Assembly: GCF_021284765.1 (NCBI RefSeq)
Contig: NZ_CP089924.1
Location: forward strand, 3,304,001-3,368,000
Length of the DNA stretch: 64,000 nt
Direction: 5' to 3'
DNA from: Lysobacter sp. 5GHs7-4
Lineage (GTDB): Bacteria > Pseudomonadota > Gammaproteobacteria > Xanthomonadales > Xanthomonadaceae
The translations under genes were made by a program, and so were the position numbers. Below are positions 8,368 through 17,087 of the stretch, in pieces. How positions within the stretch are numbered: position 1 is the first letter of the stretch; each line of letters starts with the position of its first letter. The notes under the pieces are model-generated. The model was given only the letters and a program-made list of their open reading frames with translations. It did no database searches and had not been told where the DNA came from.

Positions 8368-10167
8368 TTAGCTCATGCGTTGCGCGCCACGTGTCGGCGC
8401 GTCCTGCCCACCCATGCCCTGGGTCTGTTGCAGGGTCTGCTGCGCGCTGACCTGCGCCAGTTGATCGAAGCTCTGGCTGGCGGGCACGCGCGCGGCCTGC
8501 TGGGCCTCGACCTGGGCGTGGAAATGCGGGCCGCGTTCGCCGTTGGGCGAATACATCGCGAACACGTGCACCTCGCCGTTCGCGGTCGGCCGGCCGATCG
8601 CGACGCGGTCGATGCCGTGGCTGAGCGGATCGGCCCGATGCCGGCACAGCAGTTGGGCGGAGATGTTGTCGCACTGCTCGGCGTTCCAGCGCCCGTCGGC
8701 GGCGACCACGCCGCGGATGTTGCCGAACGCGGCATGGTCGGGATGGTGGCGGTCGCGTGCGTCGTTGGCACCCAGCGGTTCGCCGGGCGGACGCGGCCCG
8801 CCCGGCGCCGGTATCGGCCCGATCTCGTTGCCGCGGCGGTCCATCTCCGCCGGCGTCGGCCGATGCGGTGCCGGGTGCGCGGGAGCGGCCGGATTCGCGA
8901 TCGGCGGCGCCGTCACGGGCGCCGGTTGCGCGGTCACCGGCGCGCCCTGCTCCAGCCGCAGCGGCGGCGCGTTGCGATCCACCCGCAGCAGCCGCTCGGA
9001 GGCGCCGTTGCGATCGATGTTGAGGTCGACCACGCGATTGGCCTGATTGACGCGCGACAGGTCGTCGCGGTCGACCTCGCTCCAGGCGCCGCGCACGAAG
9101 GCATGACCATTGCCCTGCCGGTCCCAGGTCACGAAGTCGTTGCCGGCCGCGTACACGCCGTTGTCGTTGAAGCGGCCGGGCTGGGTCTGGCTGGTACGCG
9201 CCTGCTGATAGGCGCCGCCGCGGTCCAATGCGTGGATGAAGGGTTCGGCCTGCTCGTAGTTCACGAACAGGCGGCGCACCGTCGCGTACTCGCCGGGCAG
9301 GTTGGGATGCGCGCGGTCCTGGTCCAGGCGCGTGGGATTGATCAGGGGGTTGGCGGTGACGTGATCCCAGACCGGATGCAGGGGACTGTTGGGGTGCGAG
9401 TTGCGCAAGGCATTGACGACGTCGGCGCCGTGCAGGGCCTTGTCGCGACCGGTCTGGAAGTAATCGGTGGCGCTGGGATTGAGCGCGCCGATCGCGTCGC
9501 TGACGGCGTCCACGCTGCGGTACTGGCCACGCTCCAACGCGCTCAGTATCGGGCGCGCCTGGCTTTCGTTCTGGTTGTAGACCTTGGCCACCATGGCGGT
9601 CAGCCTGACCTGGTCGTCGCCGGACGCGTCGCGGTACAGCTGGCTGCGCTGCATGGGCGCGATCGCGCGATCCATGAGCTTGTCGACTTGGGCCACGTCG
9701 CGGTCGTGCACCCAGGTCACGCCGGCATCGGATGCCAGGAAGCTGTCCAGGCGCGTGCGCACGGTGGCATCGACATCGCGGCCCTGCGCGGCGTCGATCT
9801 CCTGGCCGTCGCGTCCCAGGTCCGCGACCGTGCGCGCCACCTGCGCGTTGTTCAACACCCAATCCGGATGCTGCACGCGCGCCCAGGCCTGGTAAGCGTT
9901 CACCAGATCCGCCGGCACGTTCTCGCCGTTGCGCACGCCCGGTTGGTAGTGCTGTCCCAGGTCGGTCTGAATGGTGCCGATGGTGTAGCCGCTGCTGTCG
10001 GCGGTCTCGATCCGCGCGGTACGCGGGTTGTCGCCCGCCACCGCAAGGCGGTACGCGTTCTCGCCGCTTTCGGAGGTGACGCCGACCGCGAAATAGATCG
10101 TCGCGCGCAGTTCGGCATCGCTGAGGCCCGGCCTGGCTGCCGGACGCGGATCGGGGGTATCGGTCAT
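8368..10167 (-). CDS. Candidate X-T4SS effector with C-terminal XVIPCD-like domain and lysozyme-like N-terminus
   Basis: A 599-residue protein with no signal peptide. The last 110 residues (ADPLSHGIDRVAIGRP, VHVFAMYSPNGERGPHFHAQ, ARVPASQSFDQLAQV, then a Gln-rich tail) match the XVIPCD type that targets toxins to the VirD4 coupling protein of the Xanthomonadales killing T4SS. A Pro/Ala linker (about residues 400-470) separates it from the N-terminal part. Residues about 14-75 (AVGVTSESGENAYRLA, SSGYTIGTIQTDLGQ) resemble the peptidoglycan-hydrolase-like domains of such effectors; catalytic activity is inferred, not shown. The start is ATG 10167, 17 bp after the gene for a small exported protein, its likely immunity partner. 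Confidence 0.75.
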   Translation of the reverse strand: MTDTPDPRPAARPGLSDAELRATIYFAVGVTSESGENAYRLAVAGDNPRTARIETADSSGYTIGTIQTDLGQHYQPGVRNGENVPADLVNAYQAWARVQHPDWVLNNAQVARTVADLGRDGQEIDAAQGRDVDATVRTRLDSFLASDAGVTWVHDRDVAQVDKLMDRAIAPMQRSQLYRDASGDDQVRLTAMVAKVYNQNESQARPILSALERGQYRSVDAVSDAIGALNPSATDYFQTGRDKALHGADVVNALRNSHPNSPLHPVWDHVTANPLINPTRLDQDRAHPNLPGEYATVRRLFVNYEQAEPFIHALDRGGAYQQARTSQTQPGRFNDNGVYAAGNDFVTWDRQGNGHAFVRGAWSEVDRDDLSRVNQANRVVDLNIDRNGASERLLRVDRNAPPLRLEQGAPVTAQPAPVTAPPIANPAAPAHPAPHRPTPAEMDRRGNEIGPIPAPGGPRPPGEPLGANDARDRHHPDHAAFGNIRGVVAADGRWNAEQCDNISAQLLCRHRADPLSHGIDRVAIGRPTANGEVHVFAMYSPNGERGPHFHAQVEAQQAARVPASQSFDQLAQVSAQQTLQQTQGMGGQDAPTRGAQRMS

Positions 10168-10184
10168 TGCGGCCCCTCCTGGGC

Positions 10185-10685
10185 TCATTCTTCGCAGACT
10201 TCTTCCGTATCGACGCGGGCGCCCTGATCGGCGGGCTGGCGGTCGAGCGTGAGGTATTCGTTGATGACATCGCCGTACTGGCGATACCACACCAGTTGCT
10301 CGCCGCGCCGGACGAAGTAACCGGCGTCGTCGGTGTAAGCAGGGCAACGCGCGTATCCGCCGCGCTGCTCGGTCGTGGTGCACGCATCCACTTCCAACTT
10401 GCCGTCCTTGCGCACGCCGCGAAAGGAGCCGTCCGAACCCCAGATGTCGGTGCCGTCGCTCCAAGTACCGGTGTAGCGTTCGCCGTCGCGCTGCAGCGTG
10501 ATGCCGACGTAGTGCCCCTTGTAACAGCGCGTGCTGAAACTCCAGTCGCCCGCGAAAGGATCGGCTTCCTGCGTTGCCGCGGCCGTCGGCCTCGCGGCTT
10601 GCGCCGAACAGGCGCCGCCGGACAAGGTCAGCAAGGCCAGACCCAGCATCGTCCAGGCCTGGCGCCGGACGGATCGTTCGAACAT
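10185..10685 (-). CDS. Exported protein, probable immunity protein for the adjacent T4SS effector
   Basis: A 166-residue protein starting MFERSVRRQAWTMLGLALL, a signal sequence ending near SGGACSAQA. The Cys there is in a poor lipobox (GGAC), so it may be a lipoprotein or a cleaved periplasmic protein. The mature domain (DPFAGDWSFSTRCYKGHYVGITLQ..., beta-rich, further cysteines in DACTTTE and ARCPAYTD) has no recognised name. It lies immediately upstream of the effector on the same strand. X-T4SS toxins usually have a periplasmic immunity lipoprotein in this position, so that role is inferred. A strong AAGGAGAG site precedes ATG 10685; an upstream in-frame extension to 10763 is unlikely. Confidence 0.7.
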   Translation of the reverse strand: MFERSVRRQAWTMLGLALLTLSGGACSAQAARPTAAATQEADPFAGDWSFSTRCYKGHYVGITLQRDGERYTGTWSDGTDIWGSDGSFRGVRKDGKLEVDACTTTEQRGGYARCPAYTDDAGYFVRRGEQLVWYRQYGDVINEYLTLDRQPADQGARVDTEEVCEE

Positions 10686-10981
10686 TCCGCTCTCCTTGTG
10701 GATGTACCGCTCAGCGTGGGCCGCAAGCGCCCCGTCCTTCAACCGCAGGATAGCGCCGCCCATCGCGGACGGGCCAGGCGTGCCGCCGTGCTTGCGGCGA
10801 ACCGAAGCGCGTATGCGCGAATGCGGTTCGTGGGAAGCGGCCGACCGGCCGCGGCAGGCGAATGCGTCGGATCGCCGCGTGCGGCACCGCGCTCGGGTGG
10901 CGAGCTTGAACGCAGCCGCGCTGCGTTCCCGGGATCGACGAAATCGAGCCCGACTGCATTGCCGGCGTCGGCGCGGAAAAC
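10686..10981. other. Intergenic region upstream of the effector/immunity pair
   Basis: No credible gene is visible on either strand. The sequence is GC-rich with short palindromic stretches. It must hold the promoter of the minus-strand immunity-effector pair, but I cannot point to convincing -35 and -10 boxes. Confidence 0.4.
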
Positions 10982-11011
10982 AAAAAACCCCTGATTTCTC
11001 AGGGGTTTTTC
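10982..11011 (-). terminator. Intrinsic terminator of tRNA-Leu
   Basis: On the minus strand ACCCCTGA pairs with TCAGGGGT around a GAAA tetraloop and is followed by a run of T. It begins 9 bp after the tRNA 3' end. Confidence 0.9.
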
Positions 11012-11019
11012 TTTAATAA

Positions 11020-11104
<85 letters not shown>

Positions 11105-11329
11105 CTGCCGCGACGCTGTGGGGCGCTGCGGGAGGCGTATGTTGCGGTGCGGTGAGGCCGCTGTCAACGGTTTTGTCACAACGCCGGTTCAACGCCGAAT
11201 TCGGCAAGGCCGGACCGCCCCCGCGGCGCGCAGGAATCGGGGCGGCGCCCGCCATAGCCGCCGACCGCGCGCAATGCCGGCGCACGCACGCGGGCGCAGA
11301 TCGCGGCTCCGGCGCCGTACCGCGCCGGG

Positions 11330-11335
11330 TAGAAT
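11330..11335 (+). promoter_or_regulatory. Possible -10 box for parC
   Basis: TAGAAT lies 35 bp before the parC start. No good -35 hexamer is seen at the proper distance, so the promoter is tentative. Confidence 0.3.
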
Positions 11336-11370
11336 CGCGAGGTCACGCCTTAGCGAGTTGATTGCGTTCC

Positions 11371-13614
11371 ATGACTGATTCCGTACGACCGGTGTTCCAC
11401 GGCTTCGAACAGATCCCGCTGCGCGAGTACGCCGAGCGCGCCTACCTCGACTACTCGATGTACGTGGTGCTGGACCGCGCCCTGCCCTTCCTCGGCGACG
11501 GCCTCAAGCCGGTGCAGCGCCGCATCATCTACTCGATGAGCGAGCTCGGCCTCAACGCCGGCGCCAAACCCAAGAAGTCCGCCCGCACCGTCGGCGACGT
11601 GATCGGCAAGTACCACCCGCACGGCGACAGCGCCTGCTATGAGGCCATGGTCCTCATGGCGCAGCCGTTCTCGTACCGCTACCCGCTGGTCGAGGGCCAG
11701 GGCAACTTCGGCTCCAGCGACGATCCCAAGTCGTTCGCGGCCATGCGCTACACCGAGTCCAAGCTGACCCCGATCGCCGAAGTGCTGCTGGGCGAGCTCG
11801 GCCACGGCACGGTCGATTGGGTGCCCAATTTCGACGGCACCCTGGAAGAGCCGACCTGGATGCCGGCGCGCCTGCCGCACCTGCTGCTCAACGGCACCAC
11901 CGGCATCGCCGTGGGCATGGCCACCGACGTGCCGCCGCACAACCTCAACGAAGTCGTCAGCGCCTGCGTGCGCCTGCTCGACGATCCGGACGCGACCACG
12001 CGCGATCTGTGCGAGCACGTGCTGGGCCCGGACTATCCGACCACGGCCGAGATTATCACCCCGCGCGCCGACCTGATCGCGATGTACGAAACCGGCCTGG
12101 GCAGCGTGCGTGCGCGCGCCACCTGGGTGAAGGAAGCGCAGAACTTCGTGATCACCGCGCTGCCCTACCAGGCATCGCCGGGCAAGATCATCGAGCAGAT
12201 CGCCCAGCAGATGCGCGCCAAGAAGCTGCCCTGGCTGGAAGACCTGCGCGACGAATCCGATCACGCCAACCCGACCCGCATCGTGCTGGTGCCGCGCTCC
12301 AACCGCGTCGACGCCGAACAGCTGATGGGCCATCTGTTCGCGACCACCGATCTGGAAAAGAGCTACCGCGTCAACGTCAACGTGATCGGCCTGGACGGCC
12401 GTCCGCAGGTCAAGGGCCTGAAGGCGCTGCTGAGCGAGTGGCTGACCTTCCGCACCGACACGGTGACCCGTCGCCTGACCCATCGTCTGGAAAAGGTCGA
12501 GCGCCGCCTGCACCTGTTGGAAGGTTTGCTGGTCGCGTTCCTCAACCTGGACGAGGTGATCCGCATCATCCGCACCGAGGACGACCCGCGCGCGGTGCTG
12601 ATGGCGCGCTTCGGCCTCAGCGAGGAACAGACCGACTACATCCTGGAAACCAAGCTGCGCCAGCTCGCACGCCTGGAGGAAATGAAGATCCGCGGCGAGC
12701 AGGCCGAACTGACCAAGGAGCGCGAGACGCTGATCGCCACCCTGGGCAGCAAGGCCAAGCTCAAGAAGCTGGTCAAGGACGAGCTGCTGGCCGACGCCAA
12801 GAAGTTCGGCGACGCCCGCCGCTCGCCGCTGGTCGCGCGCGACGCCGCGCAGGCCTTGTCGGAAACCGAGCTGGTCGCCAGCGAACCGATGACCGTGGTG
12901 CTCAGCGAAAAGGGCTGGGTGCGCGCGGCCAAGGGCCACGACATCGACGCCTCGACCCTGAGCTATCGCGAAGGCGACGGCCTGCTCGGCGCGGTCAAGA
13001 GCCGCAGCACGCAGCAGGTCGCGTTCCTGGATTCGACCGGACGCGCCTACTCCACCGTGGTGCACGGCCTGCCCTCGGCGCGCGGCAACGGCGAACCGCT
13101 GACCGGCCGCTTCTCGCCCGCGCCCGGCGCCTCGTTCCAGGCCCTGGCCAGCGGCGACAACGACAGCCGCTTCGTGCTGGCGTCCAGCCACGGCTACGGT
13201 TTCGTGACCCGCTTCGAAAACCTCACCGGCCGCAACAAGGCCGGCAAGGCGATGCTGTCGCTGACGCCGAACGCCAAGGTGCTGCAGCCGGCGGCGGTCG
13301 GCGCGGTCGAACAGGACCGCGTGGTCGCGGTGACCAACGTCGGCCACCTGCTCGCGTTCCCGGTGTCGGAACTGCCCGAGCTGGACAAGGGCAAAGGCAA
13401 CAAGATCATCGACATCCCCAAGGCCAAGCTCGGCACCGAGCGCGTGGTCGCGGTGGCGGTGGTCGCGCCGGGCACCACGCTCAGCGTGCGCTCCGGCGCG
13501 CGCACCATGAGCCTGTCGTGGAAGGATCTGGACGCCTACGTCGGCGCGCGCGCGACCCGCGGCGGGCTGCTGCCGCGCGGCTGGCAGAAGGTCGAAGGCT
13601 TGGCGGTCGAGTAA
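11371..13614 (+). CDS. parC: DNA topoisomerase IV subunit A
   Basis: A 747-residue type IIA topoisomerase breakage-reunion subunit that decatenates daughter chromosomes together with ParE. The winged-helix/tower region holds the catalytic Tyr in [10 protein letters not shown] (about residue 127). The quinolone-resistance segment reads [14 protein letters not shown] with Ser87 and Glu91, both the sensitive-type residues. The C-terminal beta-pinwheel repeats occupy about 500-745. ATG 11371 ([17 protein letters not shown]) is chosen over an upstream TTG. The tpm gene starts 7 bp after the stop. Confidence 0.96.
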   Translation: MTDSVRPVFHGFEQIPLREYAERAYLDYSMYVVLDRALPFLGDGLKPVQRRIIYSMSELGLNAGAKPKKSARTVGDVIGKYHPHGDSACYEAMVLMAQPFSYRYPLVEGQGNFGSSDDPKSFAAMRYTESKLTPIAEVLLGELGHGTVDWVPNFDGTLEEPTWMPARLPHLLLNGTTGIAVGMATDVPPHNLNEVVSACVRLLDDPDATTRDLCEHVLGPDYPTTAEIITPRADLIAMYETGLGSVRARATWVKEAQNFVITALPYQASPGKIIEQIAQQMRAKKLPWLEDLRDESDHANPTRIVLVPRSNRVDAEQLMGHLFATTDLEKSYRVNVNVIGLDGRPQVKGLKALLSEWLTFRTDTVTRRLTHRLEKVERRLHLLEGLLVAFLNLDEVIRIIRTEDDPRAVLMARFGLSEEQTDYILETKLRQLARLEEMKIRGEQAELTKERETLIATLGSKAKLKKLVKDELLADAKKFGDARRSPLVARDAAQALSETELVASEPMTVVLSEKGWVRAAKGHDIDASTLSYREGDGLLGAVKSRSTQQVAFLDSTGRAYSTVVHGLPSARGNGEPLTGRFSPAPGASFQALASGDNDSRFVLASSHGYGFVTRFENLTGRNKAGKAMLSLTPNAKVLQPAAVGAVEQDRVVAVTNVGHLLAFPVSELPELDKGKGNKIIDIPKAKLGTERVVAVAVVAPGTTLSVRSGARTMSLSWKDLDAYVGARATRGGLLPRGWQKVEGLAVE

Positions 13615-13621
13615 GCGCGCG

Positions 13622-14278
13622 ATGGAAGCCGAATTCTGGCGACAACGCTGGCAAGACAACCAGATCGGCTTCCATCAGGACCGGCCCTCGCCGCTGTTGC
13701 TCAAGCACTGGCCGTCACTGGCTCTGGCGGTGGACAGCCGCGTGTTCGTGCCCCTGGCCGGCAAGACCCTGGACATGCTGTGGTTCGCGGCTCAGGGCCA
13801 TCGCGTACTCGGCGTCGAGCTGTCGCGGATCGCGGTCGAGGACTTCTTCGCCGAGCACGGCCTGCGGCCGGAGATCGCCGAGTCGCGCTACGGCCTGCAC
13901 TACCGCGCCGGCGCGATCGAACTGATCTGCGGCGACGCCTTCGCGCTGGACGCCGAGTTACTGGCCGACTGCGCGGCGGTGTTCGACCGCGCCGCCCTGA
14001 TCGCGCTGCCGCCGCCGCTGCGGCGGCGCTACGCGGGCGAACTCTATCCGCGCCTGCCGCAAGGCTGCCGCGGCCTGCTGATCACGCTGGAATACCCGCA
14101 GCACGAGAAGCAAGGCCCGCCGTTCTGCGTGGGCGAGCAGGAAGTGCGCGCGCTCTACGCGCGCGATTGGGGCGTGAACACGCTGGAACGCCGCGACATC
14201 CTGGCCCAGCAACCCAGCTTCGTCGCCGAAGGCGTGAGCGCGCTGGAAACGATCGTGTACGCGTTAGAGCGACGCTGA
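13622..14278 (+). CDS. tpm: Thiopurine S-methyltransferase
   Basis: A 218-residue bacterial TPMT-family SAM methyltransferase; in pseudomonads the family methylates thiopurines and selenium or tellurium oxyanions. The start MEAEFWRQRWQDNQIGFHQ is the family hallmark. The SAM-binding motif is VFVPLAGKTLDMLWFAAQGHRVLGVELS split over residues about 41-68, and the post-motif CGDAFAL and LEYPQHEKQGPPF follow. Length is normal. The gene is 7 bp downstream of parC, so it is probably co-transcribed. The native substrate is not known. Confidence 0.93.
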   Translation: MEAEFWRQRWQDNQIGFHQDRPSPLLLKHWPSLALAVDSRVFVPLAGKTLDMLWFAAQGHRVLGVELSRIAVEDFFAEHGLRPEIAESRYGLHYRAGAIELICGDAFALDAELLADCAAVFDRAALIALPPPLRRRYAGELYPRLPQGCRGLLITLEYPQHEKQGPPFCVGEQEVRALYARDWGVNTLERRDILAQQPSFVAEGVSALETIVYALERR

Positions 14279-14404
14279 TACCACGCATCGAACCGCGCCG
14301 CGCAACCCGCGATGGCGGCACAGTCCCCGTTGCGGCTGCGATGCGACGAAACACGGAATACGCCGACGAATGCGGGTGACGGCTTCATGGAGAAGCCGCA
14401 CACT

Positions 14405-14435
14405 GGCTGCGACGGCCGCACCTGCCGTCGCAGCC
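14405..14435. repeat. Perfect 11-bp hairpin upstream of the first four-cysteine secreted protein
   Basis: GGCTGCGACGG pairs exactly with CCGTCGCAGCC around a 9-base loop, 80 bp before the ATG at 14516. No U-tract follows on either strand, so it is more likely a leader or operator structure, or a remnant terminator of tpm. Confidence 0.4.
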
Positions 14436-14515
14436 ACCGGCGGCGGTCGCCGACGCGACCGCGTCGGCCGCGCGCAACCGGCGTATCCAACCCAAGAACG
14501 CAAGGATCTGCGTCC

Positions 14516-14986
14516 ATGAAGCACTCGAACCATCGCGTCGCCCTGTTGGCGGCGGCTCTGCTGTGCCTGCCCTCGATCGCCGCGGCCTCGCCGCCGCCGG
14601 ACGCCACCGCGCGCATCCCGATCTGCGGCAGCGGCTACTTCGTCGAAATGTCGCTGGACTTCGGCAACACCGGCACCACCGCCACGGTGGTCGCCAAGGC
14701 CAAGGTGGTCAGCACCCCCTTCAGTCCGTTCCCGCCGGCGCCGCCGTACTACGCGGTCTACGCCGCCGCCTCGCATCGTCCGGACGCGGCCTCGGCCTGG
14801 ACCACCAACGATCAGAACCTGGAAGGCTACGGCTCGTATCCGTCCTCGCCGGCCAGCGCGACCAAGATGGCCTTCCGCTCCGCGACCTGCGAGCTGGCCG
14901 GCAACGCCGTGGTCAGCGTGCATTGCCCCGGCGGCAACTGGGAGTACAAGACGCTGGAACGCACCTGGGTAGGCTGCGGGCTGTAA
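14516..14986 (+). CDS. Small secreted four-cysteine protein (paralogue 1)
   Basis: A 156-residue protein with a clear signal peptide (MKHSNHRVALLAAALLCLPS, cleavage near AAA-SPP at about residue 23-24). The mature part has four cysteines (PICGSGY, ATCELAG, VHCPGG, VGCGL), suggesting two disulfides, a Pro-rich middle (SPFPPAPPYYAVY) and the C-terminal signature KTLERTWVGCGL. It is clearly paralogous to the protein at 16545-17024: both share PPPDA, LDFG, YxxY-AAxHR, CEL-G-A-V-V-CPGG and RTWVGCG. No known domain is recognised. An almost identical hairpin follows both genes. Confidence 0.75.
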   Translation: MKHSNHRVALLAAALLCLPSIAAASPPPDATARIPICGSGYFVEMSLDFGNTGTTATVVAKAKVVSTPFSPFPPAPPYYAVYAAASHRPDAASAWTTNDQNLEGYGSYPSSPASATKMAFRSATCELAGNAVVSVHCPGGNWEYKTLERTWVGCGL

Positions 14987-15038
14987 GCGGCCGGCCGCCG
15001 ACGTCGCGGCAAGACGCCGGCGTCGCAAGTTCGCCACA

Positions 15039-15064
15039 ACGGGCGCCGCCATCGCGGCGCCCGT
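15039..15064. terminator. Strong hairpin between convergent genes
   Basis: ACGGGCGCCGC pairs with GCGGCGCCCGT around a 4-base loop, followed by TTTCG on the plus strand. It lies between the secreted protein gene and the convergent aldolase-like gene. A near copy lies at 17044-17069 after the paralogue. Confidence 0.65.
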
Positions 15065-15083
15065 TTCGCATCGGCGCGGCGAA

Positions 15084-16277
15084 TCAAGCCCCGAGCGCCG
15101 CCGACAGCCCCTGCGCGATCGTTTCGGGACTGGTGCGCAACACGCTGGGATTGACCTGCATCGCGAACTCGCCGGTCTGCGGATGCGGGCGCGACAACAG
15201 CAAGCCCTGCGCGCGTGCGCGGTCGCGAAACGCCGCCGCATCGCCCGTCACCGCCATGAAGTAGCGGCTGGTGCCCGCCGGCAGCTTGCGCAACTTGAAA
15301 CGGCGGTCGCGCCCGAGCAAGGCGATAAGGCGGTCGGTCGCCTGCCAGGCACGCGCGTAGTCGGCCTCGTAACCGTCCACGAACTGCGCCGCCACCGCGA
15401 CCGCCGGCCAGGCCTGCGGCAGCGAACCGCCGAACATGCGCCGCGTGTGGTACAGGCCGTCGATGAAGTCCTTGTCGCCGGCGAGGATGGCGCCGGACGC
15501 GCCGTTGAAGTGTTTCCACAGCGAGACGAACACGGTGTCGAACAGCGACGCGTAGTCCTGCAGGCTGCGCCCGGAGTGGTAGGGCAGATTGAACAGGCGC
15601 GCGCCGTCCAGGTGCAGGCGGATGCCGGCGCCGCGTGCGTAGCGGCTCAGGCGCACCAGTTCGTCGTAGTCGGCCATCTCGTGATCGCGGCGGCGCACCG
15701 GCGACTCGACCGAGATCGCGCCGACCTTGATCGGCACGCGTCCGCCCGCCGAACGATCGACCCAGGCGGCGGCCTCATCGACGGTGAACATGGTCCGCCC
15801 TTCCGCCAGCGGCACCAGGTTCAGTCCGCTGAGAATGTCGCCGCAGTCGCCGCTGTCGTTGTAGAAGTGGCTTTCGGCCTGCACCAGCACGCGCCGGTCG
15901 GCGCCGGCCAGCTTGCGCAGGGCCAGGTGATTGGCAAGGGTGCCGGTGGGCACGAACATCGCCGCCGCCTTGCCTAGCTTCTGAGCGAAGCGGCTTTCCA
16001 ACTCGGCGATGAGGCCGCCGTTGGAGTAGTTGTCCGCCGCGATGCCCGTGCCCGTCGAGCTCATGCGCTCCAACAGCACCGCGTACTCGCGCGAACTCAG
16101 GCCCAGCCCGTCGTCGTAGAAGTTGACGGCCTTGAACAAGGCCTCGTCGGCGTTTGCCCCGGCGACGGCCGCCGTTGGCGCCTGGGCCAGCGCGGGCGCG
16201 ACCGCCATCGCTCCGCTCACGGCGAGAAATCGGCGTCTGTCCATGCGCGCAACCGGGCCTGATGGGGCATCGATCAT
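15084..16277 (-). CDS. Tat-exported threonine-aldolase-like PLP enzyme (beta-eliminating lyase family)
   Basis: A 397-residue fold-type I PLP enzyme. The N-terminus carries a twin-arginine signal (DRRRFLAVSGAMAVAPALAQ), implying export of a folded, cofactor-loaded protein. The catalytic domain has FVPTGTLANHLALRKL (phosphate-binding turn), AESHFYNDSGD, RLHLDGARLFNLPYHSG (Asp binding the pyridine nitrogen) and FVSLWKHFNGASGAIL, where the Lys is the probable Schiff-base residue. It resembles low-specificity L-threonine aldolases, but substrate is unknown. The start may be ATG 16277 or ATG 16244; neither has a strong ribosome site. It sits between the two secreted paralogues. Confidence 0.8.
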   Translation of the reverse strand: MIDAPSGPVARMDRRRFLAVSGAMAVAPALAQAPTAAVAGANADEALFKAVNFYDDGLGLSSREYAVLLERMSSTGTGIAADNYSNGGLIAELESRFAQKLGKAAAMFVPTGTLANHLALRKLAGADRRVLVQAESHFYNDSGDCGDILSGLNLVPLAEGRTMFTVDEAAAWVDRSAGGRVPIKVGAISVESPVRRRDHEMADYDELVRLSRYARGAGIRLHLDGARLFNLPYHSGRSLQDYASLFDTVFVSLWKHFNGASGAILAGDKDFIDGLYHTRRMFGGSLPQAWPAVAVAAQFVDGYEADYARAWQATDRLIALLGRDRRFKLRKLPAGTSRYFMAVTGDAAAFRDRARAQGLLLSRPHPQTGEFAMQVNPSVLRTSPETIAQGLSAALGA

Positions 16278-16544
16278 AACCGAGCGCTGCACCCATACCG
16301 CGCACCGGCCCGGCGCGCATGCCGCGCCCGCAACCGGGCGTCGCCGACGATGACGCGACGCGGTTGCGAAGCGCACGCCGATGCATGCGGCGACGGTGTC
16401 GCGCCACACGCGAACGCTAAACTCGCACGCGGCGCGGACCCTGAAGTCCGCGTCGCCACGGCCGGCGACGGCCTCCGGCATAGGAATGCCGGATCGAGAA
16501 GATCGCTGTCGCCGACTCTTCCACTCAAGCTAAGGATCAGCCCC

Positions 16545-17024
16545 ATGAAGAATCACCGCACCGCCCTTTCCGTCGCGCTGGCGACGGCCGCGCTGTTCGC
16601 GCTGCCCCTGGTCGTCAACGCCACGCCACCGCCGGACGCGAATACCGGCGTGCTGGTCTGCGGCGGCGCCTACTACGTCGATCTCAACCTGGACTTCGGC
16701 GAAGGCGGCTCGGACGTCAGCGTCGTCGCCACGGCCGATCTGTCGCCGACCGGCTTCGGTCCGGCGCCGCCCGATCCTCCGCGCTGGTACTCGGCCTACG
16801 TGGTCGCCGCGCACCGCGACACCGCTCATCCGGCCTGGGACAGCCACAGCGATACCACCAGCGGCAACGGCGGCTTTCCGTCCCAGCCGGCCTACGCCAG
16901 CTACCGGATGTGGATCGACGCCGGTTGCGAGCTCAAGGGCACCGCCACGGTCAATGTCGGCTGCCCCGGCGGCAGCAGCGAGAGCAAGACCCTGACCCGC
17001 ACCTGGGTCGGCTGCGGGTTCTAA
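16545..17024 (+). CDS. Small secreted four-cysteine protein (paralogue 2)
   Basis: A 159-residue protein with signal peptide MKNHRTALSVALATAALFAL (cleavage near VNA-TPP). The mature domain has four cysteines (LVCGGAY, AGCELKG, VGCPGG, VGCGF), Pro-rich PAPPDPPRWYSAYV and the same KTL-RTWVGCG ending as paralogue 1. The Ser/Gly-rich centre differs most (HSDTTSGNGGFPSQP). Function is unknown; the family looks like a compact disulfide-bonded extracellular domain. The leader has AAGGATC before ATG 16545, as in paralogue 1. Confidence 0.75.
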   Translation: MKNHRTALSVALATAALFALPLVVNATPPPDANTGVLVCGGAYYVDLNLDFGEGGSDVSVVATADLSPTGFGPAPPDPPRWYSAYVVAAHRDTAHPAWDSHSDTTSGNGGFPSQPAYASYRMWIDAGCELKGTATVNVGCPGGSSESKTLTRTWVGCGF

Positions 17025-17043
17025 CGGCGCGGCGGCTAACGAG

Positions 17044-17069
17044 ACGGGCGCCGCGTTCGCGGCGCCCGT
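17044..17069. terminator. Strong hairpin between convergent genes
   Basis: ACGGGCGCCGCG pairs exactly with CGCGGCGCCCGT around a 2-base loop and precedes a short T-stretch. It separates the secreted protein gene from convergent asnB and is nearly identical to the hairpin at 15039-15064. Confidence 0.65.
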
Positions 17070-17087
17070 TTACCTGAGGCGACAGAC

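Noticed and set aside
11350..13659. Long open frame on the minus strand opposite parC (769 codons)
   Set aside because: It is a GC-bias shadow. Composition is Arg/His/Gln/Ala-rich without domains, while the plus strand encodes a full ParC with intact motifs.
14405..14435. Riboswitch upstream of the first secreted protein
   Set aside because: Only one simple hairpin is present, with no multi-helix core or expression platform that fits a known class.
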